Below, one piece after another: positions 36,804-45,812 of a stretch of 64,000 nucleotides of DNA (its first letter is position 1; each line of letters opens with the position of its first letter). The position numbers were made by a program, and so were the translations under genes. The stretch covers positions 1 through 64,000 of the forward strand of contig CALUWU010000064.1 in the NCBI GenBank assembly GCA_944324555.1, in the 5' to 3' direction. This DNA is from an uncultured Desulfovibrio sp. (GTDB lineage Bacteria > Desulfobacterota > Desulfovibrionia > Desulfovibrionales > Desulfovibrionaceae). Under the pieces are notes generated by a model that was not told the origin of the DNA, did no database searches, and worked only from the letters and a program-made list of their open reading frames with translations.

Positions 36804-39188
36804 CAGGACGGCGGCGCGGGCGACGGCTTCATCGGCCTCCTTCGTCCTGCCCTGCGCGGCCAGCGCGCGGGACAGCAGCCGCCAGCCCTCGGCGCATTCA
36901 TGCTGCAGCAGACTGCGCCGCGCCAGCGTTTCCGCCACGGCCGGGTCGTCGCCGCCGTCAAGATAGAGCGAGGCCAGCATCCGCATGGTGGCGTCGTCGT
37001 GCGGGTTACGCAGCAGGGCGTCGTGCAGCATCTCGCGGGCTTCGCCGCCCTTGCGCTGCCGCGCCACAAGGCGGGCAAGGCAGCGGCGCGCCACATTGGA
37101 GACCTCGCCGTCCCGCTGTTCGCGCGTTTCCTCGATAGCCGCCGCCCGCTCGTAGTATTTCTGGGCTTCGGCGCGGCGCCCGGCCTCTTCGCACAGCTGG
37201 CCCAGGCGCAAATGGGCGTAGAGATGTTCCGGCGCGTCGGCGACGCACTGGCGGAAATATTCGGCCGCCGCCTTGCGATCCTCCAGTTGCAGGCAAACCG
37301 TCCCCAGATTGTAGCGCGTCTGCACGGCCTGATCCACGGAAGCCGCGCGCTGCAGGGCCTCCAGAAAATAGCGGCGCGCCTCGTTGTGACGCCCGAGGGC
37401 CGCGTAGCAGGTTCCCAGCGAATTCCAGGCCAGCACGTTTTCCTGATCGGACAGCAGCGCCAGCTTGTATTCCTCTATGGCGCCAAAAACGTCGCCGAGG
37501 CTGTAACGCTTGTCGGCGCTGATGTTGAGCGCCAGAGAATTGCAGACGCCCACGTGCGGTTCGGGAAGCAGCTGGGCGTATTCCAGCGCCTTGAGCGCGC
37601 ATTCCGGCGTTTCCGCCTTGCGGAATTGCAGGAAGGGATAGCCCGCGATGCCGGCGGCCGCGACGACGCCCTGCCGGGCCAGCGCGGCGCAGACGTCGTT
37701 CCAGCGCGGGACGAGCGTTTCCGGCTCCGCGCCCGGATGATAAAAGATCAGCGCGTTGCCGCCGTACTGCCCGGCCAGCACGCGTTCGCCGCCCAGGGCG
37801 GGTTCCGCCTGCCAGGCCTCGATCAGGGGCGCAAGCGCGTCCTCATCGTCCCCGGCGCCCGGCTCGCGCCGCAGGATAGTCAGCGAAAAATGATCGTCCT
37901 GTTCCCGCTCAAGGGCAAAACGCCGCAGAAAGGCGCCGTGACTGCACACCCCGCGCTCGTCCGCCGCCTCTTCCTCAATGCGGACGTCTTCCTGCTCCTG
38001 CCGCTGCGCGCCGCTTTCCTGATTGAGCAGGGCAAGGGCGTCCCCCTCGCTCAGGGGCCGGGAGGCGTCGGCCAGATGCAGCGTTTCCGCCACGGAATCC
38101 TGTTCCGTAACCTGCAAGATGACGATTTCGCCCTTGTAACGGCCCTGCGGCCCGCCTTCCCAGACAGAAAAGCGCTGCCCTTCCCGCGCCTTGGCGCGCT
38201 TTCCGAGGCTGATGCGCACGCGCCCCAGCGGCAGGGTCTCGATCACGCTCCCGCCCTCCTGAAGGATGCGGGCAAAGGACATCACCGCCCCGGCGCCCCC
38301 GCGCCGGGACGCCACACGCGCGGCAAGACGCGCGCGCTCCATGAGCCGCCGCGCCTGTTCGGACATCTCCAGAGAGAATTCCCCGCCGGACATGTCCTGC
38401 GGGTAGACGGCATAACCGACGCTGACGACGGGCCGCACGGCCCGCCCGGACAAGGGCTCCCGCAGCAGCACCCCGGAAAGACGCGCCAGCGCCGCCTCCG
38501 CGAGCTGACGGCACACGCCGCGCCCGCTGACGGCGGGCAGCAGGGCGGCAAAGCCGAAACGGCCGACGCGGGCCGCGCAGGCTTCGGGCGGCACGTCGCG
38601 GGCAAAGGCCTGCGCGGCCTGCGCCATCAGGGCGTCCGAAAGGCAGAAACCGGATTCCGCCGCGACAGCGCGACCGTTGTCAACCCGGATCAGCACAAGC
38701 CCCATGCAGAGGCGATGGAGCGGCACGTTCTCCTCTTCGGCGCAGGGACGGGAAAGCTGGGCGCGCACGCGCGCGGCCTCGGCCTCCATCACGCCGTACA
38801 AGACGTCTTCCGTCGCCAGCCCCGTCACGCGATCCCGGCAGCACAGCTTGACCCGCTGCAAAAGCTCCAGACACAGCCGCGTCAGCGACGGCAGCAGGGG
38901 CAGCAGGGGGCGAATCTCGCGCGCCCGCACGCCGTGCAGCATCAGCATGCCCAGCGAAAGGCCGTCGTACTGCAACGGCAAAAGCAGCTTGCGCTCGCGC
39001 GGAAGGTATTCCGGCTCTTCAGGAAGCGCGTCCGTCGGAAAATAGAGCGCATGACCGCTGAAAGAGACAAATTGACGCAAACGGGAAACCAGCAGGGACT
39101 CCTGCTCAAGAATATCGGCCCGGGTCAGGGCGCAGGAACTATTGCAGCCGTCAAGGGAAACATCGGTGGAAACAAGACAGTCCTTCAT
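36801..39188 (-). CDS. Degenerate GGDEF-domain protein with TPR repeats
   Basis: 795 residues. Residues 1-90 show no familiar domain. About 90-270 resemble a diguanylate cyclase domain (DRVTGLATEDVLYGVMEAE, LVLIRVDNG), but the GGDEF loop reads RVGRFGFA, so catalysis is unlikely. A middle region has a beta-rich insert (RYKGEIVILQV) and a second partial cyclase-like fold. From about 560 come TPR repeats (LAWNSLGTCYAALGRHNEA, RYNLGTVCLQLEDRKAAAEY, AHLRLGQLCEEAGRRAEAQ). It may be a c-di-GMP-derived scaffold or sensor. ATG 39188 is chosen; the frame extends to 39272 but lacks a better site. No membrane segment. Confidence 0.75.
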   Translation of the reverse strand: MKDCLVSTDVSLDGCNSSCALTRADILEQESLLVSRLRQFVSFSGHALYFPTDALPEEPEYLPRERKLLLPLQYDGLSLGMLMLHGVRAREIRPLLPLLPSLTRLCLELLQRVKLCCRDRVTGLATEDVLYGVMEAEAARVRAQLSRPCAEEENVPLHRLCMGLVLIRVDNGRAVAAESGFCLSDALMAQAAQAFARDVPPEACAARVGRFGFAALLPAVSGRGVCRQLAEAALARLSGVLLREPLSGRAVRPVVSVGYAVYPQDMSGGEFSLEMSEQARRLMERARLAARVASRRGGAGAVMSFARILQEGGSVIETLPLGRVRISLGKRAKAREGQRFSVWEGGPQGRYKGEIVILQVTEQDSVAETLHLADASRPLSEGDALALLNQESGAQRQEQEDVRIEEEAADERGVCSHGAFLRRFALEREQDDHFSLTILRREPGAGDDEDALAPLIEAWQAEPALGGERVLAGQYGGNALIFYHPGAEPETLVPRWNDVCAALARQGVVAAAGIAGYPFLQFRKAETPECALKALEYAQLLPEPHVGVCNSLALNISADKRYSLGDVFGAIEEYKLALLSDQENVLAWNSLGTCYAALGRHNEARRYFLEALQRAASVDQAVQTRYNLGTVCLQLEDRKAAAEYFRQCVADAPEHLYAHLRLGQLCEEAGRRAEAQKYYERAAAIEETREQRDGEVSNVARRCLARLVARQRKGGEAREMLHDALLRNPHDDATMRMLASLYLDGGDDPAVAETLARRSLLQHECAEGWRLLSRALAAQGRTKEADEAVARAAVL

Positions 39189-39353
39189 GCGCGAAGTGTA
39201 GTTCCCGGGCCGCAGATTGTCTAGATTTTTTCCAGAAACAGACTTGCCGCGGCCGTCTCTCTGCGCTACCACAAGGAAACCCGATCATGCCGGCGGCGGC
39301 TTCGCCCGAGCCGGACGCCGCAAGCCGTCGCACAGCGACGCAAAGGAAGATCC

Positions 39354-39980
39354 ATGCCCATTGAAACCTTCCCTCTCGGCCCGCTGCAAACCAACAGTTA
39401 CCTTGTCCATGCCGCCGGTCTGGCCGTCGCCGTGGACGCGGGCGGCGATCCCGCCTCCATGCTGCAATTTGCGGCGGAAAAGGGATTGCGCATTTCCGAT
39501 ATCGTGCTGACCCACCTGCATTTCGACCATGTTTACGGCGTGGCCGCGCTGGTCGAGGCCACGGGGGCCGTCGTCCATATTCCCCCGCACGACCGCTGTC
39601 TGATGGAAACGGAATCCGGCAAGGGCGGCATCTGGGGCTTTCCCCCTGTTCCTCCCTACGAGGGGCAGGACATCACGCGCGGCGAACACGTGCTGGGCGG
39701 CATTGCCTGTACGGTCATCGACACGCCCGGACACACGCCGGGCGGCATCTCCATCTACTTTCCCTCGGAAAGGGCCGTCTTCTGCGGCGACGCGCTGTTC
39801 CACCGCTCCATCGGCCGCACGGACTTCCCCGGCGGCGATCACGCCCAGCTGCTGCGCTCCATCCGGGAACGGCTGTTCGCCCTGCCGCCGGAAACAATCG
39901 TCTATCCCGGGCACGGTCCGGTTTCCACCATCGGCGACGAGCGCAGGAACAATCCGTTCTGCGGCGAATTTGCCGACTAG
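39354..39980 (+). CDS. Metallo-beta-lactamase fold hydrolase (glyoxalase II-like)
   Basis: 208 residues. The metal-binding motif THLHFDHVYG (HxHxDH) lies near residue 54, further ligands are His in DTPGHTPGG, Asp in FCGDALFHRSIGRTDFPGG and His in YPGHGP. This pattern fits the YcbL/glyoxalase II-like single-domain hydrolases that cleave thioesters such as S-lactoylglutathione analogues; the substrate here is not known. GGAAGATCC precedes ATG 39354. The next gene starts 3 bp after its stop. Confidence 0.9.
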   Translation: MPIETFPLGPLQTNSYLVHAAGLAVAVDAGGDPASMLQFAAEKGLRISDIVLTHLHFDHVYGVAALVEATGAVVHIPPHDRCLMETESGKGGIWGFPPVPPYEGQDITRGEHVLGGIACTVIDTPGHTPGGISIYFPSERAVFCGDALFHRSIGRTDFPGGDHAQLLRSIRERLFALPPETIVYPGHGPVSTIGDERRNNPFCGEFAD

Positions 39981-39982
39981 CC

Positions 39983-40582
39983 GTGCGGCAGGCCCTGATC
40001 ATTTCGGCAAGTCCCCGGCGCGGCGGCACCTCCGACACGCTGGCGCGTCTCTTTGCCGAGGGCGCGGAAGAAGGCGGCCTTCGCTGCCGGCATATCGCCC
40101 TGCGCGACGCCCGCATCCGTCCCTGCCGGGGCTGCGGCCGCTGCGATGCGCCGCCGCACGCCTGCCCGCTGGCCGGAGACGACGCCGAGCGCATCCTTGC
40201 CGACATCATCGCCGCCGATCTGGTTGTCTGGGCGGCGCCCATCTATTTCTACGGCCTTCCGGCCCATGCCAAGGCCTGCGTTGATCGCGCCCAGCGCTTC
40301 TGGAGCGTTCCCGTTTCCGGCGCGCCGCGCCCGGCCGCGGCCGGTCTGGTCGCGGGATGCCCCAGGGGCGAGCAGCTCTTTACGGGGGCCGCCCTCGGCC
40401 TGCGCTACTTTTTCCGGCTGCTGGGGCGCGAGCTGGAAGAGGTCCGCCACTGGCGCGGCATGGAAGGCCCCGCCGACTGGAACGCGGCCGACGACGGCGT
40501 TCCGCGCGCCGAAGCCGTCAGGCAATGGGGCCTTCGCTGGGCCGGACGCCTGACGGCGCCGGCCGGGCCCGAGGACGTGTGA
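39983..40582 (+). CDS. NADPH-dependent FMN reductase / flavodoxin-like protein
   Basis: 199 residues. IISASPRRGGTSDTLARL is the phosphate-binding loop of the FMN_red family, and a Cys cluster CRGCGRCDAPPHACPLAGDD follows, common in iron-sulfur flavoproteins and NAD(P)H-dependent oxidoreductases of anaerobes. VVWAAPIYFYGLPAHAKACVDR is the conserved second flavin loop. It uses FMN to reduce an unknown acceptor. GTG 39983 lies 3 bp after the MBL stop, so the genes are coupled. Confidence 0.85.
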   Translation: MRQALIISASPRRGGTSDTLARLFAEGAEEGGLRCRHIALRDARIRPCRGCGRCDAPPHACPLAGDDAERILADIIAADLVVWAAPIYFYGLPAHAKACVDRAQRFWSVPVSGAPRPAAAGLVAGCPRGEQLFTGAALGLRYFFRLLGRELEEVRHWRGMEGPADWNAADDGVPRAEAVRQWGLRWAGRLTAPAGPEDV

Positions 40583-41439
40583 TATTCCTTGAGCGCATTG
40601 GCCCCGCCCTGCGCGGACTGACGCGTCTGCTCGGCCTTGACGAGCGTCGCTGTCTGCGCTGCGGCGCGGCCTTCGCGCCTTCCGACGACGACGGAACCGT
40701 CGACGGCTTTCTCTGCGCTTCCTGTCTGGCCGCGCTGCCGCCCATGCGCGGCCCCCGCTGCCGTCGCTGCGCGCACCCCTTTCCCGGCGCCGCTCCCGGA
40801 GCGCCGGCCCTGTGCGGCGACTGCCTCCGCACGCCGCCGCCGTGGCGGGGCATGGCCTGCTATGGGCGTTACGAAGTCGCGTTGCGCGACTTTCTGCTGG
40901 ACTTCAAGTTTCATGGCCGTTTTGTGCTGGCCGACGCGGCGGCGCCGTTGCTGCTCGACAGTCTTCTCTGCCTGCCGCTGCCCGATGCGATCGTGCCCAT
41001 GCCCCTGCCCCTCTCCCGTCTGCGCGCCCGGGGCTACAATCAGGTTCAGGAACTGGCGCTGGCTCTCGGGCGCCTGCTGGATCTGCCGGTTCGCCCCGAT
41101 CTGCTGCTGCGTCCCAGCTGCGATGCGCCGCAATCCCGCCTGCACGCGAAGGAACGCCGCCGCAACCTTCACGGTTCCTTTATCGCTCCGGCCCATGCCG
41201 GGGGGCTGCGTCTCTGGCTTCTGGACGACATCTTCACCACGGGCAGCACGGCGCGCGCGGCAACGCAGGCTCTGCTTTCCGCCGGGGCCGGCCGGGTCGA
41301 TCTCGTGACGCTGGCCCGCACGCCCCTTGAACCCGCCGCACGCCCGGACAGGAAGCCCGCTCTCAGCCTTCCTCCCGCCGCGACCGCCGGGAATGCCGCG
41401 CCGGAGAAACGCCCAGAATGCGCTGGTAATCCCGATTGA
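40579..41439 (+). CDS. comF: ComF-family phosphoribosyltransferase
   Basis: 286 residues from GTG 40579, overlapping the previous stop by 4 bp. An N-terminal zinc ribbon (CLRCG...CASCL, CRRCAHPF...CGDCL) is followed by the PRTase fold with LKFH-like DFKFHGR, RARGYNQVQELALAL, and the PRPP loop LLDDIFTTGST. ComF supports DNA uptake in competent bacteria; in others its role is uncertain. The last 40 residues are Pro/Ala-rich and overlap the end of the convergent AraC gene by 77 bp, which is unusual and could mean the true stop is read late. Confidence 0.85.
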   Translation: MIFLERIGPALRGLTRLLGLDERRCLRCGAAFAPSDDDGTVDGFLCASCLAALPPMRGPRCRRCAHPFPGAAPGAPALCGDCLRTPPPWRGMACYGRYEVALRDFLLDFKFHGRFVLADAAAPLLLDSLLCLPLPDAIVPMPLPLSRLRARGYNQVQELALALGRLLDLPVRPDLLLRPSCDAPQSRLHAKERRRNLHGSFIAPAHAGGLRLWLLDDIFTTGSTARAATQALLSAGAGRVDLVTLARTPLEPAARPDRKPALSLPPAATAGNAAPEKRPECAGNPD

Positions 41440-42283
41440 ACCGGCTCAGGCTTTCATAGCCGACCGCATGCGCCGCGTCGGCCGCATCCGCCCCTTCCTC
41501 CACCATCAGGCGCCGCGCTTCGTAGATTTGCAAATGCTTGCGATAGGCCGTCGGACTCATGCCGGTGGCCGTCTTGAAATGCCGCCGCAGGGTCGAGGCC
41601 GCCATATGCGCGCGACGCGCCATCGCTTCCACGTTCAGGGGTTCGGCCGCATGTTCCCGCAACCAGCCGACGCCCCGCAATACCTGCCGGTTGCCGGCCC
41701 CCTCCATGACGAGCGCGCGCAGCAACGGGCCGCGCGGCCCCAGCAGGAGCAGAAGATACAGCTGCTGCAGGAGCAGGGGCGCAAGACCGGCCATGCGCTC
41801 CGGCGTATCCGGCAGGGCCGCCAGCCGGCAAAGCGTGTCCAGAAATTCCGTGTCCGCCGTCCAGACGCCGCAGGCGCCCGCCGTCTCCCCGCCTCCGTCC
41901 GGCAGCGTCGCCGCCGTCCGGGCAAGCAGGGGGCCGTCGAGATCCAGCGACAGGGCCAGAAAGGGCCGCTCCGGCGACGCCTCCGCCACATGGCTCATGC
42001 CGGGCGCAAGAACGCCCGCCGCCAGACATTGCCCAGCCTCCCAGCGATATTCTTTCCCCCCGCTCAGCGTCCGGCCTCCCCCCTGCGCGATCACGACCAG
42101 AACAGGACAGGAAAGACTGAATTCCGACGCGCAGGGAGCGTCCCGCCTGTGCAGCCGGAGCGAAGGAACGTCCGTCGTCCGGCTGCCCGGCTCGGGAACA
42201 TGGCGCGACAGCAGCGCCTTCAGACGCTCGCGAAGGAAGGCGCGCGAATCATCGGTATCAAACGTCATCGCGTTCTGAAACAT
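41363..42283 (-). CDS. AraC-family regulator (second of tandem pair)
   Basis: 306 residues. An N-terminal AraC-type sensing region (CPVLVVIAQGGGRTLSGGKE, EAGQCLAAGVLAPGM) is followed by a C-terminal double HTH (LNVEAMARRAHMAASTLRRH, then YEARRLMVEEGADAADAAHA, with VGYESLSRFNRDYQRILGVSP). ATG 42283 overlaps the upstream paralogue by 26 bp; ATG 42268 is an alternative. Its domain order and length match the upstream gene, so the pair arose by duplication. Likely targets are the nearby efflux pair or lipoprotein gene. Confidence 0.88.
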   Translation of the reverse strand: MFQNAMTFDTDDSRAFLRERLKALLSRHVPEPGSRTTDVPSLRLHRRDAPCASEFSLSCPVLVVIAQGGGRTLSGGKEYRWEAGQCLAAGVLAPGMSHVAEASPERPFLALSLDLDGPLLARTAATLPDGGGETAGACGVWTADTEFLDTLCRLAALPDTPERMAGLAPLLLQQLYLLLLLGPRGPLLRALVMEGAGNRQVLRGVGWLREHAAEPLNVEAMARRAHMAASTLRRHFKTATGMSPTAYRKHLQIYEARRLMVEEGADAADAAHAVGYESLSRFNRDYQRILGVSPARHSRRSRREEG

Positions 42284-43211
42284 CCTGTCTTTCGGGACGC
42301 CGCCTGCCGTGACGCGCCGGCGGTTCGCCGAAAAGCCGCCTGTATTCACGGCTGAACTGGGAGGGGCTTTCATAGCCGACGGCGCGTCCGGCGCCGCCGG
42401 CGTCCATATGACCGTCGGAGATGAGACGCCGCGCCTCATGCAGGCGCAGCTGCTTTTGAAATTGCAGCGGACTGAGAGACGTCACTTCCTTGAAATGGCG
42501 ATGAAAGGAGGAAATCGCCATGCCCGCGCGCCGCGCCAGCGCCGCGACGCGCAACGGCTGCCGATAGTGTTCCCGCAGCCAGGCGATAGCCTCCGCTATC
42601 CTGTTGCCGCAGGAATCCTCCGCATAAATGGCCCGCAAATCGCTCCCCTGCGGACCGGCAAGCACATGGAAAATCAGTTCCCGCAGCCGCAGGGGCGCCA
42701 GCAGTGGGGCGCGCTCGGGCTGTTCCAGCAGCGTCGCAAGACGAAAAAAGGCGTCCCGCATGTCCGGCGCGGCCGGCGCGACGGAAGCGCCCAGATACTG
42801 CCGCCGCGCGGAACCGGGATACGGCGGCGTGCGGGAGGCCAGCTCCCGCACGAGATCCTTGTCGATATTTACGGTAACAACGAGAAAGGGCGCCGCAGGC
42901 GAAGCATCGATCACGCGGCTCGCGCTCGGCATGGGCGCCCCGATGACAATGGCGTCGCCCACGCCGTAGCGAAGCAACTCCCTGCCGACAAGCGACTCCT
43001 TGCGTCCCTGCAGCACCAGCCCGACCGAAGGTTCCGTAAAACAGACCATCTGTTGCGGCTCGTCATAACGCACCAGAAACATGCCGTCGATACCGGGAGC
43101 GGGAAGCGCCCCCTGCCCGCGCTGCGTACGCAGCAGCAACGCGATCAGGCGTTCCCGCCGGGCGGCCGGCGACATGCCCGAAGGCTCCGGAAAAGATGCG
43201 GCGGAAGACAT
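42258..43211 (-). CDS. AraC-family regulator (first of tandem pair)
   Basis: 317 residues. An AraC_N-type sensing domain (about 40-200, GLVLQGRKESLVGRELLRYG, VIGAPMPSASRVIDA) is followed by the AraC HTH pair (LRVAALARRAGMAISSFHRH, LHEARRLISDGHMDAGGAG, VGYESPSQFSREYRRLFGEPP). It is 12 bp downstream of the lipoprotein gene on the same strand and overlaps the second AraC gene, so all three probably form one transcript diverging from the efflux operon. Confidence 0.88.
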   Translation of the reverse strand: MSSAASFPEPSGMSPAARRERLIALLLRTQRGQGALPAPGIDGMFLVRYDEPQQMVCFTEPSVGLVLQGRKESLVGRELLRYGVGDAIVIGAPMPSASRVIDASPAAPFLVVTVNIDKDLVRELASRTPPYPGSARRQYLGASVAPAAPDMRDAFFRLATLLEQPERAPLLAPLRLRELIFHVLAGPQGSDLRAIYAEDSCGNRIAEAIAWLREHYRQPLRVAALARRAGMAISSFHRHFKEVTSLSPLQFQKQLRLHEARRLISDGHMDAGGAGRAVGYESPSQFSREYRRLFGEPPARHGRRRPERQDVSERDDV

Positions 43212-43223
43212 TCGCGGCAGGGA

Positions 43224-43964
43224 TTACAGACGTCCGACGCGCTGCACCTCTCCGACCCAGCGGGAAAGACGGGCGCGGGAAAAACGGTCGTCGGCCGGGG
43301 AAAGAGGCTGAAAATCTCCGGCGGCGCGTTCCATGGCCGCCTTGTCGGGGAAGCGCGCCTCGCAGGCGGCGCGACCTCTTTCCTGAAAGGCGTTCAACGT
43401 CGCCTCCTGAAAGGCGACATCGCGCGCCCGGGACGGCTCCAGAGGCTCGTGATATTCAACAATGACAAGCATCTTTCTGAATTGCAGCAGATACTTCGCG
43501 CGGTAGACGAGACAGACGGACGCCCCTTCTCCCGGGCAGAAAGGGTCCTGCTCCGCCGTCAGGCGCAGCAGGCTCTCGTACAGCGTCTGGCCGTTTTTCT
43601 CGTACTGCAGTTCCCGCAGCGCGGGAAAGGGCGAATGATGCGCGGCTTCCCACTCCCACGGGTCGGCGGCTTCCGCCAGCGCCGTCGCCAGCGTTCCCCG
43701 GCCGTTGCCGTAGACGGCAAACCAGACGCGGGCGTCCCCTTCCTGCGAAACGCGCGAGGCAGGCCGCAGGCCGCGCAAGCCCGCCTCGCGGAAATCCATA
43801 TCCCGCGCCGGGGCGAAGATCACCGCGGGCCGCGCCCGGGAAATCAGAATCGGGCGGCCCGTTTCCGGTTCCGAAGTCACGCCCTGCAACGGTTGGGACT
43901 TGCACCCCGCCAGAAGACACAGGGCGACGCCAAGAATCGCCGCGAAAAGCAACGCCGTCTTCAT
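43224..43964 (-). CDS. Lipoprotein, DUF4851-like
   Basis: 246 residues. A lipoprotein signal with lipobox LLAG-C (AAILGVALCLLAGCKSQ, Cys near 20) anchors it to a membrane. The mature part has no motif I can assign; it contains RPAVIFAPARDMDFREAG and ends in a charged helix. It resembles conserved Desulfovibrio lipoproteins of the DUF4851 type, but I am unsure. ATG 43964 has GGGGGAG 5 bp upstream, while the frame extends to 44423 across a non-coding promoter region. It heads the unit with both AraC genes. Confidence 0.65.
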   Translation of the reverse strand: MKTALLFAAILGVALCLLAGCKSQPLQGVTSEPETGRPILISRARPAVIFAPARDMDFREAGLRGLRPASRVSQEGDARVWFAVYGNGRGTLATALAEAADPWEWEAAHHSPFPALRELQYEKNGQTLYESLLRLTAEQDPFCPGEGASVCLVYRAKYLLQFRKMLVIVEYHEPLEPSRARDVAFQEATLNAFQERGRAACEARFPDKAAMERAAGDFQPLSPADDRFSRARLSRWVGEVQRVGRL

Positions 43965-44190
43965 GAAAACTCCCCCAGCAACAGGATTCGCAAGACCGGG
44001 CGGGCCGGAAGCCCCCGGCCGCGCGGGCATGTCGCCGCAACGTCGCCCGGCGCCTTTCCGCGCGCAGCGATCCGACCCTTCGCGGACGAGCGCGCTCATG
44101 CGTTCCGACCCTAGCGCGAAACCGGCTCCATGAAAAGCGGATCGGGAGGCGTGGAAAAAATTCCTCTTGACATTTTCAGACGCGCATGTT

Positions 44191-44207
44191 TCCGATGTAT
44201 CATCGGA
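44191..44207 (+). promoter_or_regulatory. 17-bp palindrome in the divergent promoter region
   Basis: TCCGATG-TAT-CATCGGA is perfect and ends 38 bp before the efflux-gene start. A strong -35 TTGACA (44167-44172) lies just upstream, though no -10 at normal spacing is clear. This fits an operator for a dimeric repressor rather than for AraC proteins, which usually bind direct repeats. Confidence 0.55.
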
Positions 44208-44245
44208 GACAAGGCTCCTTTTCATGCGGGAGGAAGAATGCTTCC

Positions 44246-45796
44246 ATGACAGACGACGCGAAAAAAACAACTTTCCTTCTTCCAGATTTAACCAGACAAC
44301 AGGCGTGCATCCTTGTCGCAATCTCGCTTGCGGCAGCAATGACGACGTTTCACGGACGTCTTCTTTCGTCGTCGCTGTCTGATCTTTGCGGCATATGGGG
44401 ACTTTCTTCCGATGAAGGCGCAATTCTCAATACCATAGCGGCGACGCCGCAGTTACTTCTTGCGCCGACAATGCCATTTTTCATGTCAGCCCTCGGATTG
44501 CGCGCCTTTCTTTTACCGCTTTCCGCAGGATTCATTGCAATATCATTCTTTATTCCCTTTATTACTGGCTATGAAAATCTCGTCGTCGCCCATGCCGTGC
44601 TTGGATTCATGCTCGGATGCTTTGTCACGTCAACAATACAAATAATGATGAAATATATCCCGCCAAAATGGTGGATTATAACGCTGGCATTCTTTACCTT
44701 CAGGGTTTCGCTTGGCATAAACACCGGCGTTTCGCTTGGCACCGTCTATGTCGAGTATCTTGGATGGGAGTGGATTTACTGGCAGTCGACCCTGATCATG
44801 GCGATCTATTTCTTCCTGCTGTACAGGCATCTCCCCGAAGATACGCCGCGCAAGGAAATGCTGCGGCATCTCGACCTCTCGGGCATGGTCTTCTTCTGCC
44901 TGAGCGCCATGCTCTTCTTTGTCGGCACGGATCTGGGGGAGCGCTTCGGCTGGTTCGACTCGCGGCTGATTTTCGCCTGCCTGTCGGGAAGCGGGCTCTT
45001 CTTTCTGGCCTTTCTCGTCAATGAGGCCGTAGTCAGGAAACCCTGGGCCTCTCCCCGGCTGTTTGCGAACTTCAATATCGTCATGTCCGTCGGCATGGTC
45101 GTCATCTACATCTTCATCATGACGGCCAATTCGCTTCTCATTACCCACTTTCTTTCCGTCGTGCAGGATCTCAAGCCGCTCCAGAGCGGCCGCGCCCTGC
45201 TCGTCATCGCCCTGTTGCAGGTGCTGCTGACGCCCTTCTGCGTCTACCTTGTACTGAAAATCGATACGCGGCTTATCTGCGCCGTCGGCGTTCTCATCAT
45301 GGGGCTGGCCTGCTATCAGGGCACGCTCGTCACCGCGGAATGGGTCGCGGAAGATTTTCTTCTCATGGGCGTTCTCTTTGCCTGCGGGCATCCGCTGGTC
45401 TTCCTGTCCCTGATGGCCTTCTGCATCGCAAGCTTCACCATGGAGACGGCCCCCGGCCTGCTGGCCTACATACAGGTTTCGCGCATTGCGACGCCCACGG
45501 CGGGCGGCGCCCTGCTCCTGCTTGTCATGCGGCGGCGGGAAGACATGCATTTCGAGGCGCTGAGCGATCGCATCGCCGGAGACGAGCCCGCCGTGCGTCA
45601 GTTTCTGGAGACGAACGGATCGCTGGAGAGCCTGAACGACGCCGTAACCTCGCAGGCCGCCGTACTGGCCGTCAACGACGTGTTCGGACTCTGCTTCTGC
45701 ATCGCCCTGGGAACGCTGGCCCTGCTTGCGTTCATCCGGGCCATGAAACCCACCCCCGTCAGCCCCGTGCCTGTCGGGGAAACGCTGTCACGATAA
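44246..45796 (+). CDS. EmrB/QacA-type MFS drug efflux transporter
   Basis: 516 residues with about 14 membrane helices, as in the DHA2 family. HGRLLSSSLSDLCGIW is the region equivalent to the first-loop motif, and further helices include LRAFLLPLSAGFIAISFF and FNIVMSVGMVVIYIFIM. EmrB-type pumps work with a membrane-fusion partner to expel drugs or other hydrophobic compounds by proton exchange. ATG 44246 has GGGAGGAAG upstream; the frame opens earlier in promoter DNA. The partner gene follows after 16 bp. It is divergent from the lipoprotein-AraC unit. Confidence 0.88.
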   Translation: MTDDAKKTTFLLPDLTRQQACILVAISLAAAMTTFHGRLLSSSLSDLCGIWGLSSDEGAILNTIAATPQLLLAPTMPFFMSALGLRAFLLPLSAGFIAISFFIPFITGYENLVVAHAVLGFMLGCFVTSTIQIMMKYIPPKWWIITLAFFTFRVSLGINTGVSLGTVYVEYLGWEWIYWQSTLIMAIYFFLLYRHLPEDTPRKEMLRHLDLSGMVFFCLSAMLFFVGTDLGERFGWFDSRLIFACLSGSGLFFLAFLVNEAVVRKPWASPRLFANFNIVMSVGMVVIYIFIMTANSLLITHFLSVVQDLKPLQSGRALLVIALLQVLLTPFCVYLVLKIDTRLICAVGVLIMGLACYQGTLVTAEWVAEDFLLMGVLFACGHPLVFLSLMAFCIASFTMETAPGLLAYIQVSRIATPTAGGALLLLVMRRREDMHFEALSDRIAGDEPAVRQFLETNGSLESLNDAVTSQAAVLAVNDVFGLCFCIALGTLALLAFIRAMKPTPVSPVPVGETLSR

Positions 45797-45812
45797 CCTT
45801 ACGGAGTCCGCC

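Noticed and set aside
42258..43211. The tandem AraC genes as an assembly duplication
   Set aside because: The proteins differ throughout their sensing domains and in much of the HTH region, so they are true paralogues.
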